Shown: positions 52,817-62,805 of the stretch, in pieces
Layout of the letters: the number at the start of each line of letters is the position of its first letter
Position numbering within the stretch: the first letter of the stretch is position 1
NCBI GenBank assembly: GCA_030622545.1
Contig: JAUXGA010000001.1
Coordinates: forward strand, 310,001-374,000
Direction: 5' to 3'
DNA: 64,000 nt
Source of the DNA: a bacterium
GTDB lineage: Bacteria; Electryoneota; RPQS01; DYHQ01
Position numbers and translations under genes: made by a program
Notes under the pieces: generated by a model
Databases searched by the model: none
What the model was told of the DNA's origin: nothing
Seen by the model: the letters and a program-made list of their open reading frames with translations, nothing else

Positions 52817-52863
52817 GAGCAGCCACTTGTGTCTGAAACCCGGCTGCTCATGGGTATTTACCC
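52817..52863 (+). promoter_or_regulatory. Tandem hairpins in the rplL-rpoB spacer
   Basis: GAGCAGCC (52817-52824) pairs with GGCTGCTC (52842-52849), immediately followed by GGGT/ACCC (52852-52863). In other bacteria the rplL-rpoB gap holds an attenuator and an RNase III site that lower polymerase expression. No T-run follows, so processing or attenuation is a possibility only. Confidence 0.5.
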
Positions 52864-52894
52864 GTCGGAGTTGCTTATTGCTTAGGAGGCAATC

Positions 52895-55800
52895 TTGCGT
52901 GACAATCACAAAATGATTCAGCGCATTTCCTTCTCCAAAATTCCTGAAGTTTTGGAGATTCCCGATTTGTTGGACATTCAGCTTCAGAGCTTCAAGGGTT
53001 TCCTGCAGGCTGACGTTCCCGTTCACAAGCGGAAACACCAAGGATTGCAGGCGGTCTTCGTGAATATCTTTCCGATTATCGATAATCGGGAAGAACATAT
53101 TCTGGAGTTCGTCGAATACCATATCGAGCCGCCGAAATACACGGAAGACGAATGCCGCCAGCGAGGAGTCACGTACTGCGCGACTCTCAAGGTGAAGATG
53201 CGTCTGTCATCGCGCGAAAGTTCCAAAGAGGGCGTGGGATTCGACAATACCATCGAAGCGGATGTTTATCTGGGAAATCTCCCGGTGATGACAAGTTCGG
53301 GGACGTTTATTATCAACGGAGCGGAACGTGTGATCGTCTCCCAACTCCATCGGAGTCCGGGAGTCTTTTTCGGTGAGGATATTCATCCCAACGGGAAGAA
53401 AATCTATTCGGCGCGTATTATTCCGTTCCGGGGTTCCTGGATAGAATTCACGACGGACATCAATGACGTGCTCCACGTTTACATCGATCGCCGCAAGAAA
53501 TTCCCCGCGACGATGCTCCTGCGCGCACTCGGACATGAATCGGATTCGGATATCCTGCGCTTCTTCGGTTTTATCGAAGATGTCAACCTGACCGGCAAGG
53601 ATCACAAAGAACTCGGGCGCATTGTCGCCACCGATATTGTCAATCAGGAGACCGGCGAAGTTATCCTCACCGGTGGGACGGAGCTGACCGAAGAGAACGT
53701 CGAGATGCTTCGTGAAGCGAAAGTGCGTACGGTGGAAGCACTTCGCTTCCGCAAAAAAGACATCGCTTTCGAAATCATACAGAATACGCTGCGAAAGGAC
53801 AAAACCAAGACTCCCGACTCGGCGCTCGAAGCGGTGTACCGGGAACTGCGCGGCGGAGATCCTCCGGATGTCGAAACAGCTCGCAAGTTCCTGCATCGGC
53901 TTTTCTTTGATGAAAAACGTTATGACCTCGGGACCGTAGGTCGCTACCGGATTAACACGAAGTTGATGCTCAATGTCCCCCGGCAGGTCACTGTACTGAC
54001 AGAAGACGATATCATCAGCATTCTGAAGCATGTTCTGAAACTGCGTGCCGGAAAAGAAGTAACTGACGACATTGATCATCTGGGAAATCGCCGCATCCGC
54101 ACCGTCGGAGAGCAGCTTTCCAATCAATTCAGTGTCGCGTTGTCACGTATGGCACGTACGATTAAAGAACGGATGAACCTGCGGGATAGCGAACAGCTGA
54201 CTCCTCAGGATTTGGTCAACGTCCGGACGATTTCGTCCGTCATCAATACTTTCTTTGGAACCAACCAACTCTCTCAGTTCCTTGATCAGGTGAATCCACT
54301 GACGGAACTCACACACAAGCGTCGTCTTTCGGCGCTGGGTCCTGGAGGATTGACGCGGGAACGGGCGGGTTTTGAAGTCCGAGATGTTCATTACACGCAT
54401 TACGGGCGTTTATGTCCTATCGAGACTCCCGAAGGACCGAACATCGGTTTGATTTCCTCCTTGTGTACATTCGCCAAGATTAATAATCTCGGATTTGTCG
54501 AGACGCCTTACCGTATCGTGAAGAACGGACGCGCGACGCGTCAGATACGTTATTTGTCGGCGGATGACGAGGACCGAGTGGTCATCGCTCAGGCAAATGC
54601 TTCGTTGAGTTCCCGCGGAGAATTTCAAGACGAACAAATTAAATGCCGCCTGAAAGGTGATTTTCCTGTCGAAACTCCCGAGAACATCCAATATATGGAT
54701 GTGGCTCCCTCGCAAATCGTTTCAGTGGCGGCGGCGTTGATTCCGTTTTTGGAACATGATGATGCGAACCGTGCTTTGATGGGTTCGAATATGCAGCGTC
54801 AAGCCGTTCCATTATTGATTCCCAAAGCGCCTTATGTAGGAACGGGGATGGAAAGGAAAGCTGCTGAAGATTCCCGAGCGCTCGTGAGGGCTCCTGAAGA
54901 CGGTATGATTGACTATGTCGATGCGGATCAAATCGTCTTGCGTCCCAAGACCAAGCCGGGAGGGAATGGAAAGAGCAAGGGGAAAGATAAATCTCCGGAG
55001 TTGGTCACTTATCAGTTGAAGAAATTTGTGCGTACGAATCAGGATACCTGCATCAATCAACGACCGATTGTTTCCGAAGGGGAGCAGGTCCGGAAAGGAC
55101 AGGTGCTGGCTGACGGATGCGCGACGGAGCGCGGAGAAATTGCGCTGGGACGGAATGTACTGGTCGCGTTTATGCCGTGGCATGGCTATAATTTTGAGGA
55201 CTCCATTATCGTCAGCGAGCGGGTTGTTTACGACGATGTTTTCACCTCGCTTCACATCGAGGAGTTGGAGCTTCAAGTTCGCGAGACAAAACGGGGGGAT
55301 GAAGAGTTGACCTGTGAAATTCCCAACGTCTCCGAAGACGCCATCAAAGATCTTGACGAAATCGGCATCGTTCGTGTCGGAGCGATTGTTCGACCCGGCG
55401 ATATTCTGGTTGGGAAAGTGACGCCCAAGGGAGAGACCGATTTAACTCCCGAAGATAAATTACTGCGGGCTATTTTCGGCGATAAAGCCGGAGATGTGAA
55501 AGATGCTTCTCTACGCTCTCATACCGGGATGTATGGCATTGTCATCAATACGAAGCTCTTTTCCCGGAAGAGGAAGGACCCGAAAACACGGCGTGAAGAC
55601 AAGCATGCCATCGGAGATTTGGACGAGAAATTCCAGAGGGAACACAGCTCTCTGCGGCGTGCGCTGGCGGAGGAATTGCACTCCTTTCTCAAAGGGACGA
55701 AATCAGCGGAGATTCGAAATCGAAATCTGACGCATATTCTTATCCCTGAAGGAACGCTGTTTACGGAAGCGCTGTTGCAGGAACTCAATCCCGATGAAGT

Positions 55801-56680
55801 CGAAAGTGGTTATCGATGGACGAATGATGGTTCTCTCAACGAAATGGTGGCGCAGGCGTTCGAAAAGTATGAAGACCGACTTTTCCGCCTTCAAACAGAA
55901 CTCAAAAATGAGAAGTACCGTATCCAGGTCGGCGATGAACTTCCATCAGGGATTGTTCAACTGGCGAAAGTCTACGTCGCCCAGAAAAGAAAGCTTTCTG
56001 TCGGCGATAAAATGGCAGGCCGTCACGGAAACAAAGGCGTCGTCGGTCGGATTGTTCCGATTGAAGATATGCCTTTCATGGCGGACGGAACGCCGGTGGA
56101 TATCATCTTGAATCCTTTGGGAGTGCCTTCCCGAATGAATCTGGGTCAGATTTTTGAGACGACGTTAGGATGGGTGGCTCACCAGCTCGGTCTTTATTTC
56201 TCCACACCTGTTTTTGACGGCGCCAAAATAAAAGACGTGGAAGAGTGGATGGAAAAAGCGGGGATTCCTCCGTCGGGAAAAACCGTTCTTTGCGACGGTC
56301 GAACGGGCGAACCCTTCGATCAGGAAGTCACAGTGGGTTATATCTATATGATGAAACTCTCTCACCTGGTGGACGACAAAATCCACGCGCGCTCCATTGG
56401 GCCGTACAGCCTGATTACGCAGCAGCCGCTCGGTGGGAAGGCTCAGTTTGGCGGTCAGCGATTCGGTGAGATGGAGGTATGGGCTCTGGAAGCTTACGGC
56501 GCTGCCCATACGCTTCAAGAAATCTTGACGGTGAAATCGGATGATGTCAATGGCAGAGCCCGGACGTATGAAGCGATTGTCAAAGGCGACAATTTGCCGG
56601 TTCCCGGAGTTCCGGAATCGTTTAATGTTTTAGTCAACGAACTACGCGGGTTGGGCTTGGATGTCCAACTTGAGGAATAG
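52895..56680 (+). CDS. rpoB: DNA-directed RNA polymerase subunit beta
   Basis: A 1,261-residue beta subunit. Conserved blocks seen: IPEVLEIPDLLDIQLQSF, SQLHRSPGVFFGED, the rifampicin region (FFGTNQLSQFLDQVNPLTELTHKRRLSALGPGG), the NMQRQAVPLL block, MPWHGYNFEDSIIVSER, and the C-terminal GQRFGEMEVWALEAYGAAHTLQEILTVKSDD. The rifampicin pocket appears wild type. The TTG start at 52895 is favoured because AGGAGG lies 5 bases upstream and no in-frame ATG occurs before 52913. rpoC follows after 49 bases. Confidence 0.99.
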   Translation: MRDNHKMIQRISFSKIPEVLEIPDLLDIQLQSFKGFLQADVPVHKRKHQGLQAVFVNIFPIIDNREEHILEFVEYHIEPPKYTEDECRQRGVTYCATLKVKMRLSSRESSKEGVGFDNTIEADVYLGNLPVMTSSGTFIINGAERVIVSQLHRSPGVFFGEDIHPNGKKIYSARIIPFRGSWIEFTTDINDVLHVYIDRRKKFPATMLLRALGHESDSDILRFFGFIEDVNLTGKDHKELGRIVATDIVNQETGEVILTGGTELTEENVEMLREAKVRTVEALRFRKKDIAFEIIQNTLRKDKTKTPDSALEAVYRELRGGDPPDVETARKFLHRLFFDEKRYDLGTVGRYRINTKLMLNVPRQVTVLTEDDIISILKHVLKLRAGKEVTDDIDHLGNRRIRTVGEQLSNQFSVALSRMARTIKERMNLRDSEQLTPQDLVNVRTISSVINTFFGTNQLSQFLDQVNPLTELTHKRRLSALGPGGLTRERAGFEVRDVHYTHYGRLCPIETPEGPNIGLISSLCTFAKINNLGFVETPYRIVKNGRATRQIRYLSADDEDRVVIAQANASLSSRGEFQDEQIKCRLKGDFPVETPENIQYMDVAPSQIVSVAAALIPFLEHDDANRALMGSNMQRQAVPLLIPKAPYVGTGMERKAAEDSRALVRAPEDGMIDYVDADQIVLRPKTKPGGNGKSKGKDKSPELVTYQLKKFVRTNQDTCINQRPIVSEGEQVRKGQVLADGCATERGEIALGRNVLVAFMPWHGYNFEDSIIVSERVVYDDVFTSLHIEELELQVRETKRGDEELTCEIPNVSEDAIKDLDEIGIVRVGAIVRPGDILVGKVTPKGETDLTPEDKLLRAIFGDKAGDVKDASLRSHTGMYGIVINTKLFSRKRKDPKTRREDKHAIGDLDEKFQREHSSLRRALAEELHSFLKGTKSAEIRNRNLTHILIPEGTLFTEALLQELNPDEVESGYRWTNDGSLNEMVAQAFEKYEDRLFRLQTELKNEKYRIQVGDELPSGIVQLAKVYVAQKRKLSVGDKMAGRHGNKGVVGRIVPIEDMPFMADGTPVDIILNPLGVPSRMNLGQIFETTLGWVAHQLGLYFSTPVFDGAKIKDVEEWMEKAGIPPSGKTVLCDGRTGEPFDQEVTVGYIYMMKLSHLVDDKIHARSIGPYSLITQQPLGGKAQFGGQRFGEMEVWALEAYGAAHTLQEILTVKSDDVNGRARTYEAIVKGDNLPVPGVPESFNVLVNELRGLGLDVQLEE

Positions 56681-56729
56681 ATTCGGTCAGACCAATGCTT
56701 TCCTTCTTTACAAATGAGGAGACGTGGAG

Positions 56730-59700
56730 ATGACGTCATATCAGACGCCTGGTGCAGCAGAAACCGGAAGTTTTACCAAAATCTCGATCAGTCTGGCTTC
56801 CCCGGATACAATTTTAGGTTGGTCGAAGGGAGAAGTAACCAAGCCGGAAACGATTAATTACCGCTCCTACAAACCCGAAAAAGACGGCCTGTTTTGCGAA
56901 AAGATTTTTGGGCCGATTAAGGATTGGGAATGTCACTGCGGGAAATATCGAGGCATCCGCTATCGAGGTATCGTCTGTGATCGTTGTGGTGTAGAAATCA
57001 CCAAGAAAGATGTCCGCCGCCGCCGCATGGGTCATATTTCTCTGGCGGTTCCCGTCGTTCACATCTGGTTTTTCCGCAGCCTGCCTTCGAAGATTTCCTA
57101 CATCCTGAACATGAGCACGCGGGATCTGGAAAAAGTTATCTACTATGAATTTTATATGGTCATTCAACCGGGGGCATCCGGATTGCGCCGGAAGGATTTG
57201 CTTTCGGAAGCAGACTATCTGCGGATTGAGGAAGAGCTTGGAGATCAGGACTCTTTGCCTTCCGAAGAACGCTTTATCGCTAAAATGGGGAGCGAGGCGA
57301 TTTTAGATCTCCTGAAGGGAGAAGATATCCCTCGTCTTTGCACGGAACTGCGCACCAAAATCAAAACAGAGACATCCGTTCAGAGAAAAAATGACGCGAT
57401 TAAAAAATTGCGCGTCGTCGAGGCTTTCAAAAAGGTGGACAGCGCCGGTCGTATGAATCGTCCCGAATGGATGGTGATGGCAGTGATTCCGGTTGTTCCG
57501 CCGGATTTGCGTCCTCTGGTTCCTCTCGAAGGTGGCCGCTTCGCGACCTCAGACTTGAACGATCTCTACCGGCGTGTTATTATCCGGAATAATCGCCTGA
57601 AGCGGCTGATTGAAATCCGAGCTCCCGAAGTGATTTTACGCAACGAAAAACGCATGTTGCAGGAAGCGGTGGACAGCCTCTTTGACAATGGACGTAAATC
57701 CGTTGCTGTTCGCAGTGATGGTAACCGGCCTTTGAAATCCCTTTCAGACAACCTGAAGGGCAAGCAAGGACGTTTCCGGCAGAATCTCCTTGGGAAACGA
57801 GTCGATTATTCCGGACGTTCCGTCATTGTCGTGGGCCCCGAGTTGCACCTGCATGAGTGCGGGCTGCCGAAAGAAATGTCGGTGGAGCTTTTCAAGCCAT
57901 TTATCATTCGCAAACTGATTGAATATGAACACACAAAAACGGTGAAATCAGCGAAACGTCTGGTCGAGAAGAAGACAGATGAAGTCTGGGCGATTCTCGA
58001 GGAGATTATTCAGGATCATCCCGTGCTGCTCAATCGAGCGCCGACATTGCATCGCTTGGGAATTCAAGCTTTCCAACCGCTGCTCATCGAAGGGAAAGCC
58101 ATTCGTCTTCATCCGCTGGTTTGTGCCGCTTTCAACGCTGACTTCGACGGCGACCAGATGGCGGTGCATATTCCCCTCTCCTATGAAGCTCAGACGGAAG
58201 CGCGGCTGCTCATGATGGCCAATCAGAATCTGCTTCATCCGGCTCATGGACGTCCCATCGCGGTGCCGTCTCAGGATATGGTTCTGGGACTTTACTATCT
58301 GACGAAACAACATCCGGGCGAACCGTATGAATGGAAGTGCTTCTCAGATCCCGGGGAAGTGATTGTGGCTCATAATGATAAAAAAATCGGGCTTCATACG
58401 CGCATTCGTGTTCGGATTCGAGGGAAACTTATTGAAACAACGATTGGGCGAGTTATTTTCAATCGGATTCTGCCTGCGGAGGTACAGCAAACTCGCTTCT
58501 TCAACGAAATGCTTGCCAAGAAGCGCATTGAAGAAATTATCTATTACTGCACTCGGCAAGTGGGAATGTCTCCGACAGCGGATTTTCTGGATCGCTTGAA
58601 AGAACTGGGATTTTTCTACGCAACGATGGGCGGGCTTTCCGTTGGGCTTGATGATATTGAAATCCCCGATGAAAAAGGGAAGCTGATTTCCAGAGCACAG
58701 GTTGATGTCGAACGGATTCAGCGCCAGTATGAAGAAGGGGTCATTACCGACGGTGAACGCTATAACAAGACGATTGATATCTGGACCCATACGACGACGG
58801 AAGTTGCGGAGATGATGTTTTCTCGGTTAAAGCAGTCCCGCGACGGATTTAATCCGATCTTTATGATGGCGGATTCGGGAGCTCGTGGATCTAAAGAACA
58901 GATTCGGCAGCTTGCGGGGATGCGCGGTCTTATGGCAAAGCCTCAGAAGGCGATGACCGGCCAAAAAGGGGAAATCATCGAATCGCCGATTACCGCGAAC
59001 TTCAAAGAAGGTTTGTCGGTTTTGGAGTACTTCATCTCGACACACGGCGCGCGCAAGGGATTGGCGGATACAGCGCTTAAGACGGCTGATGCCGGCTACC
59101 TGACTCGTCGTCTTGTTGATGTCGCTCAGGATGTTATTATCCGCGAATATGACTGCAAAACTCTGCGCGGCATCTTCCTTGAAGCGATTAAAGAAGGGGA
59201 AGAGGTCACGGAGCAGCTTTACGAAAGGCTGCTCGGACGAGTGCTGGCTGAACCTGTCATTGATCCGGTTACCGGAAAGAAAATTCTCGATATCAATACG
59301 ATTGTGGATGAAGAGAACGCTGCTCTGATTGCCACAGCCGGGGTAGAACGAGTCAAAATTCGAAGCGTATTGACCTGTGAAACCCCCAGGGGAGTCTGTG
59401 CCATGTGTTATGGAACGAACATGGCAACCGGACGGTCGGTAGACATGGGAGAGGCGGTCGGAGTTATCGCCGCACAATCTATCGGGGAGCCCGGCACGCA
59501 GTTGACGCTACGCACCTTTCACATCGGGGGTACCGCGGCGCGTATTGCGGCGGAGTCCCGCGTGCAAACGCGGGCGGACGGGCGGACGGAATTTGATACG
59601 GTGGAGTTCATCCGACAAGAAGATGACACCAGGATCACGATTCGGCGGAATGGAATTGTGAAAGTAGTCGATGAAAATAACCGTATCGTCGCTAAATATA

Positions 59701-61049
59701 ACGTGCCTTACGGAGCGAGGCTTTTTGTCGGAGATGCGCAGGACGTTAAGAAAGGAGATACTCTTTTCGAGTGGGATCCCTACGCGGATAACATTATCAC
59801 AGCGGCGGCGGGGATGGTTCACTTTGTCGATGTGAAGGAAGAGCAAACTTTCCACGAGCAGGTCGATGAAGTGACGGGGATGAAACAGAAAGTCATTATT
59901 GAAACAAGAAATCGCAAATTGAATCCCCATATCCTCATATTGGATGACGAAGGAAAGAAGATCGGCAACTATATGCTGCCGGTTGGAGCCAACCTTTTGG
60001 TCAATGAAGGCGACAGAATCAAAGCAGGTGATTCATTGGCGAAAATGCCGAGAGAGGCATCCCGAACCAAAGATATTACCGGTGGTTTGCCGCGAGTGAC
60101 AGAACTCTTTGAGGCTCGTCGTCCTAAGGAACCGGCCATTATCAGCGAGATTGAAGGAACGATCCGGTTTGGTGTTCTGAAGCGAGGTGTGCGAGAAGTT
60201 ATCGTGACATCTCTGGATGGCAAAACAGAAAAGAGCTATTCGATTCCCTATGGGAAGCATGTGCTTGTTCACGATGGAGATCACATTCAAGCCGGGGAAC
60301 GTCTTTCGGAAGGGTCGGTCACTCCGCAGGATATTCTGGCGATTCTGGGGCCGGCGAAAGTTCAGGAGTATCTGGTTCGAGAAATTCTGGATGTCTATCG
60401 TTTGCAGGGTGTGCGCATTAACGATAAGCATATCGAAGTGATTGTCCGGCAGATGCTTCAGAAAGTTCGAATTGAAGACTCTGGTGATACTCCCTATTTA
60501 GAGGGGGATCAGGTGGATGGGCTGAGGTTTATCCGCGAAAACGAACAGATGCTGGGCAAGATGATTGTCGAAGAACTCGGCGATTCTTCGTGGCAAGTCG
60601 GGCAAATGGTTCCGAGAGTGGATTTCAATCGAGAGAATCGCAGACTCAGAGCAGCCGGGGAAGCTGAAGCGAAAGCTCGTCCGGCCAAGCCTGCTGTTTC
60701 AACGCCGATGCTTCTGGGTATTACACAGGCGAGTCTTTCCACTGACAGCTTTATATCCGCCGCGAGTTTTCAGGAAACGACGCGCGTGCTGACGGAAGCC
60801 GCCATCGAAAAGAAGGTGGATATTCTTTCCGGTCTCAAGGAAAACGTGATTATGGGGCATCTGATTCCCGCAGGCACGGGCATTTCGCGCTATAGAAAAA
60901 TTCGCGTTGCCCGTCCTCCGGAAGAGGAAGAAGAATTGGCCAAAGATTGGAGAGTCCCCGAACCGACACCCGAAGCCGCGCGAACTCCTTCCATTACCGA
61001 TGCGGAGATGCTCTTTTCCGATAAAACGGAAGAGACGAAAACGCCGTAG
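56730..61049 (+). CDS. rpoC: DNA-directed RNA polymerase subunit beta'
   Basis: A 1,439-residue beta' subunit. The N-terminal zinc finger is [20 protein letters not shown], the catalytic magnesium loop is NADFDGDQM, and the bridge/trigger region includes [22 protein letters not shown] and [31 protein letters not shown]-type sequence. The second zinc site ([13 protein letters not shown]) is present. The ATG at 56730 has GAGGAG 8 bases upstream; GTG 56724 is too close to it. The C-terminal tail is acidic. It is the last gene of the polymerase operon here; rpsL does not follow. Confidence 0.99.
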   Translation: MTSYQTPGAAETGSFTKISISLASPDTILGWSKGEVTKPETINYRSYKPEKDGLFCEKIFGPIKDWECHCGKYRGIRYRGIVCDRCGVEITKKDVRRRRMGHISLAVPVVHIWFFRSLPSKISYILNMSTRDLEKVIYYEFYMVIQPGASGLRRKDLLSEADYLRIEEELGDQDSLPSEERFIAKMGSEAILDLLKGEDIPRLCTELRTKIKTETSVQRKNDAIKKLRVVEAFKKVDSAGRMNRPEWMVMAVIPVVPPDLRPLVPLEGGRFATSDLNDLYRRVIIRNNRLKRLIEIRAPEVILRNEKRMLQEAVDSLFDNGRKSVAVRSDGNRPLKSLSDNLKGKQGRFRQNLLGKRVDYSGRSVIVVGPELHLHECGLPKEMSVELFKPFIIRKLIEYEHTKTVKSAKRLVEKKTDEVWAILEEIIQDHPVLLNRAPTLHRLGIQAFQPLLIEGKAIRLHPLVCAAFNADFDGDQMAVHIPLSYEAQTEARLLMMANQNLLHPAHGRPIAVPSQDMVLGLYYLTKQHPGEPYEWKCFSDPGEVIVAHNDKKIGLHTRIRVRIRGKLIETTIGRVIFNRILPAEVQQTRFFNEMLAKKRIEEIIYYCTRQVGMSPTADFLDRLKELGFFYATMGGLSVGLDDIEIPDEKGKLISRAQVDVERIQRQYEEGVITDGERYNKTIDIWTHTTTEVAEMMFSRLKQSRDGFNPIFMMADSGARGSKEQIRQLAGMRGLMAKPQKAMTGQKGEIIESPITANFKEGLSVLEYFISTHGARKGLADTALKTADAGYLTRRLVDVAQDVIIREYDCKTLRGIFLEAIKEGEEVTEQLYERLLGRVLAEPVIDPVTGKKILDINTIVDEENAALIATAGVERVKIRSVLTCETPRGVCAMCYGTNMATGRSVDMGEAVGVIAAQSIGEPGTQLTLRTFHIGGTAARIAAESRVQTRADGRTEFDTVEFIRQEDDTRITIRRNGIVKVVDENNRIVAKYNVPYGARLFVGDAQDVKKGDTLFEWDPYADNIITAAAGMVHFVDVKEEQTFHEQVDEVTGMKQKVIIETRNRKLNPHILILDDEGKKIGNYMLPVGANLLVNEGDRIKAGDSLAKMPREASRTKDITGGLPRVTELFEARRPKEPAIISEIEGTIRFGVLKRGVREVIVTSLDGKTEKSYSIPYGKHVLVHDGDHIQAGERLSEGSVTPQDILAILGPAKVQEYLVREILDVYRLQGVRINDKHIEVIVRQMLQKVRIEDSGDTPYLEGDQVDGLRFIRENEQMLGKMIVEELGDSSWQVGQMVPRVDFNRENRRLRAAGEAEAKARPAKPAVSTPMLLGITQASLSTDSFISAASFQETTRVLTEAAIEKKVDILSGLKENVIMGHLIPAGTGISRYRKIRVARPPEEEEELAKDWRVPEPTPEAARTPSITDAEMLFSDKTEETKTP

Positions 61050-61079
61050 GTTGCCCTTTTTTCTACATCCCTTTAATAA

Positions 61080-61108
61080 GCCGGGATTGACAGTTTTGTC
61101 AACCCGGC
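61080..61108. terminator. Hairpin after rpoC
   Basis: GCCGGG-A-TTGAC (61080-61091), loop, GTCAA-CCCGGC (61098-61108), an 11-bp stem with one bulge between convergent genes. No good T-run on either strand, so it may be a rho-independent terminator of weak efficiency or an mRNA-stabilising stem. Confidence 0.6.
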
Positions 61109-61135
61109 ATCCTCGCTCAAAGAGACGCTGGGAGG

Positions 61136-62680
61136 TTAGAATTTACAGAGTGGATAGGGCAGACGACTGTTTATGAATGCTCTTTCTTCAGGCCGGAAAA
61201 TTTTATGCAGCATATTTATTGCAAGAAAGATCACCGCGAAGCATGGGACGCTTAAAAAGACTCCGCCGACTCCAGTGAACATGTCCCTGATTTGCAGGAA
61301 TAGAAAAGCGGTGAGGGCGCTGTTTGCGACAAGCCGGAGTAGTCCGGCAAGATCGGTTCGGATTCCGAGTTTTGTTACGGTGAAGATATAAAAGAGCGTG
61401 TTTTGAAGCGAGTACGCCAAGCCTGATATCCATACCATTGCGATTGCTCCCCCTTTGGGCACCAGCCATAATCCCACCACGATTTTAATGACACCGGCCA
61501 CTTTGCTGTAGATGAGTAAATCGATTCGCTCCGCATTCTGGAGTATCAGGCCCAGGGGCTGTTGGAGCGCCACCATGGGAAGAAATAGAGCCATGATGGA
61601 GAGGATGCCCGCTGCCTGCACGTAATGTGGATCAAACAGGTGCACAATCACAGGTTTGGCCATCAGAGCAAGCCAAATCCCAATGGGGAGTGTGATGAAG
61701 GAGGTGGCTTTGACCAGTAGCGTGTATCCAAATTGTACAGAGCTGTCTTTCGATGAACCGTATTCGCTGAAGAAGAGTGGCTCAATAACCCATCTTAGAT
61801 TTTGATAGGGTAGAACTTGGCTCATCATCATCGAAATCCTGTTGGCTACGCCATAGTAACCGACAGCAACCGCTCCGAGGATACCTGTCACAAGGATTAG
61901 ATCGGTTGCCGTTGCCAACAAACCACCGGCGATTTCACTTAAGTAGCTCAGCCCGGTATAACGACTGAACCTTCGCCATTCGATGCGCTCGACTTGATGC
62001 TGATCTTGAGCGATGAGAGGACGGATTGTCCAGCGGTAAGCAACGGAGTAGAAGACCAACCCAATTAAAAAAGCAACGACCTCGGCAATGATGATTGCCA
62101 AAAGTGAATAGGCGAATTGGGTGACATAAAGAATGCTGGCGAGACGCACGAAATTATAAAATAAAAGGATCCAGAAAATAACTCGCTGCCTAAACAGACC
62201 GCTGAGTAGCGTCCGAAAATTTTCCTGCACGAGATAGGCAAGGGCTCCTATCGAAAAGATTCTCAGAGTCGTTTCCGATCCCGGAAACTTTATTAAGATG
62301 GCGAGATTGGGAGCAAAGATAAAGGCAATCAACAGCAACAGGAATGCCACCCCGATCTGCAGCAAATTAGCTCTCTGGAAAAGCCGGTTAATCGTCCGGA
62401 ATCGAGACTGGGAGAAGAGTTCAGGGGTGAAGCGGAGAAGAAAATTGGGAATACCCAACCGGGCGAAATAGGTAAGATAGAGCATGATGCCCGCGAAAAG
62501 CACCGCGTAGAGACCATACTCCTCAACAGCCATGGCATGAAGTAATAACCGAGTAATAATGTATGAGAAAATGGCCCCTTGTGCTTTGCCGAAAATCGAA
62601 AAGAAGACATTTTGGAATACGCGGCGCCGCGGCTGAGGAGGCGTAGGGGAGTCGGTAGATGTAGTCTTACTTTCAGACAT
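61136..62680 (-). CDS. Wzx-type polysaccharide/lipid-linked oligosaccharide flippase
   Basis: A 514-residue inner-membrane protein with about fourteen transmembrane helices of the MOP superfamily. The N-terminal segment FQNVFFSIFGKAQGAIFSYIITRLLL, with HAMAVEEYGLYAVLFA, is typical of Wzx flippases that move undecaprenyl-linked sugar units across the membrane. A Pro/Thr/Ser-rich cytoplasmic N-terminus (residues 1-20) precedes it. It converges on rpoC and diverges from the next gene, suggesting the edge of an exopolysaccharide or O-antigen locus. Substrate unknown. Confidence 0.88.
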   Translation of the reverse strand: MSESKTTSTDSPTPPQPRRRVFQNVFFSIFGKAQGAIFSYIITRLLLHAMAVEEYGLYAVLFAGIMLYLTYFARLGIPNFLLRFTPELFSQSRFRTINRLFQRANLLQIGVAFLLLLIAFIFAPNLAILIKFPGSETTLRIFSIGALAYLVQENFRTLLSGLFRQRVIFWILLFYNFVRLASILYVTQFAYSLLAIIIAEVVAFLIGLVFYSVAYRWTIRPLIAQDQHQVERIEWRRFSRYTGLSYLSEIAGGLLATATDLILVTGILGAVAVGYYGVANRISMMMSQVLPYQNLRWVIEPLFFSEYGSSKDSSVQFGYTLLVKATSFITLPIGIWLALMAKPVIVHLFDPHYVQAAGILSIMALFLPMVALQQPLGLILQNAERIDLLIYSKVAGVIKIVVGLWLVPKGGAIAMVWISGLAYSLQNTLFYIFTVTKLGIRTDLAGLLRLVANSALTAFLFLQIRDMFTGVGGVFLSVPCFAVIFLAINMLHKIFRPEERAFINSRLPYPLCKF

Positions 62681-62805
62681 AGATTCTTGACCTTGAGAAG
62701 AAAACGTTTCGATTGAATTTACTAAAAAGTGACTATAGTTGCAAGTTGTGAGTTATAGGTTCGCGTTGGTGATTGATCTTCGTTTAACAGAGAGTTTTTG
62801 GTGCT

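Noticed and set aside
53207-54127. 306-codon open frame on the minus strand inside rpoB
   Set aside because: It is antisense to a conserved part of rpoB and its translation resembles no protein; high-GC third positions create such open frames.
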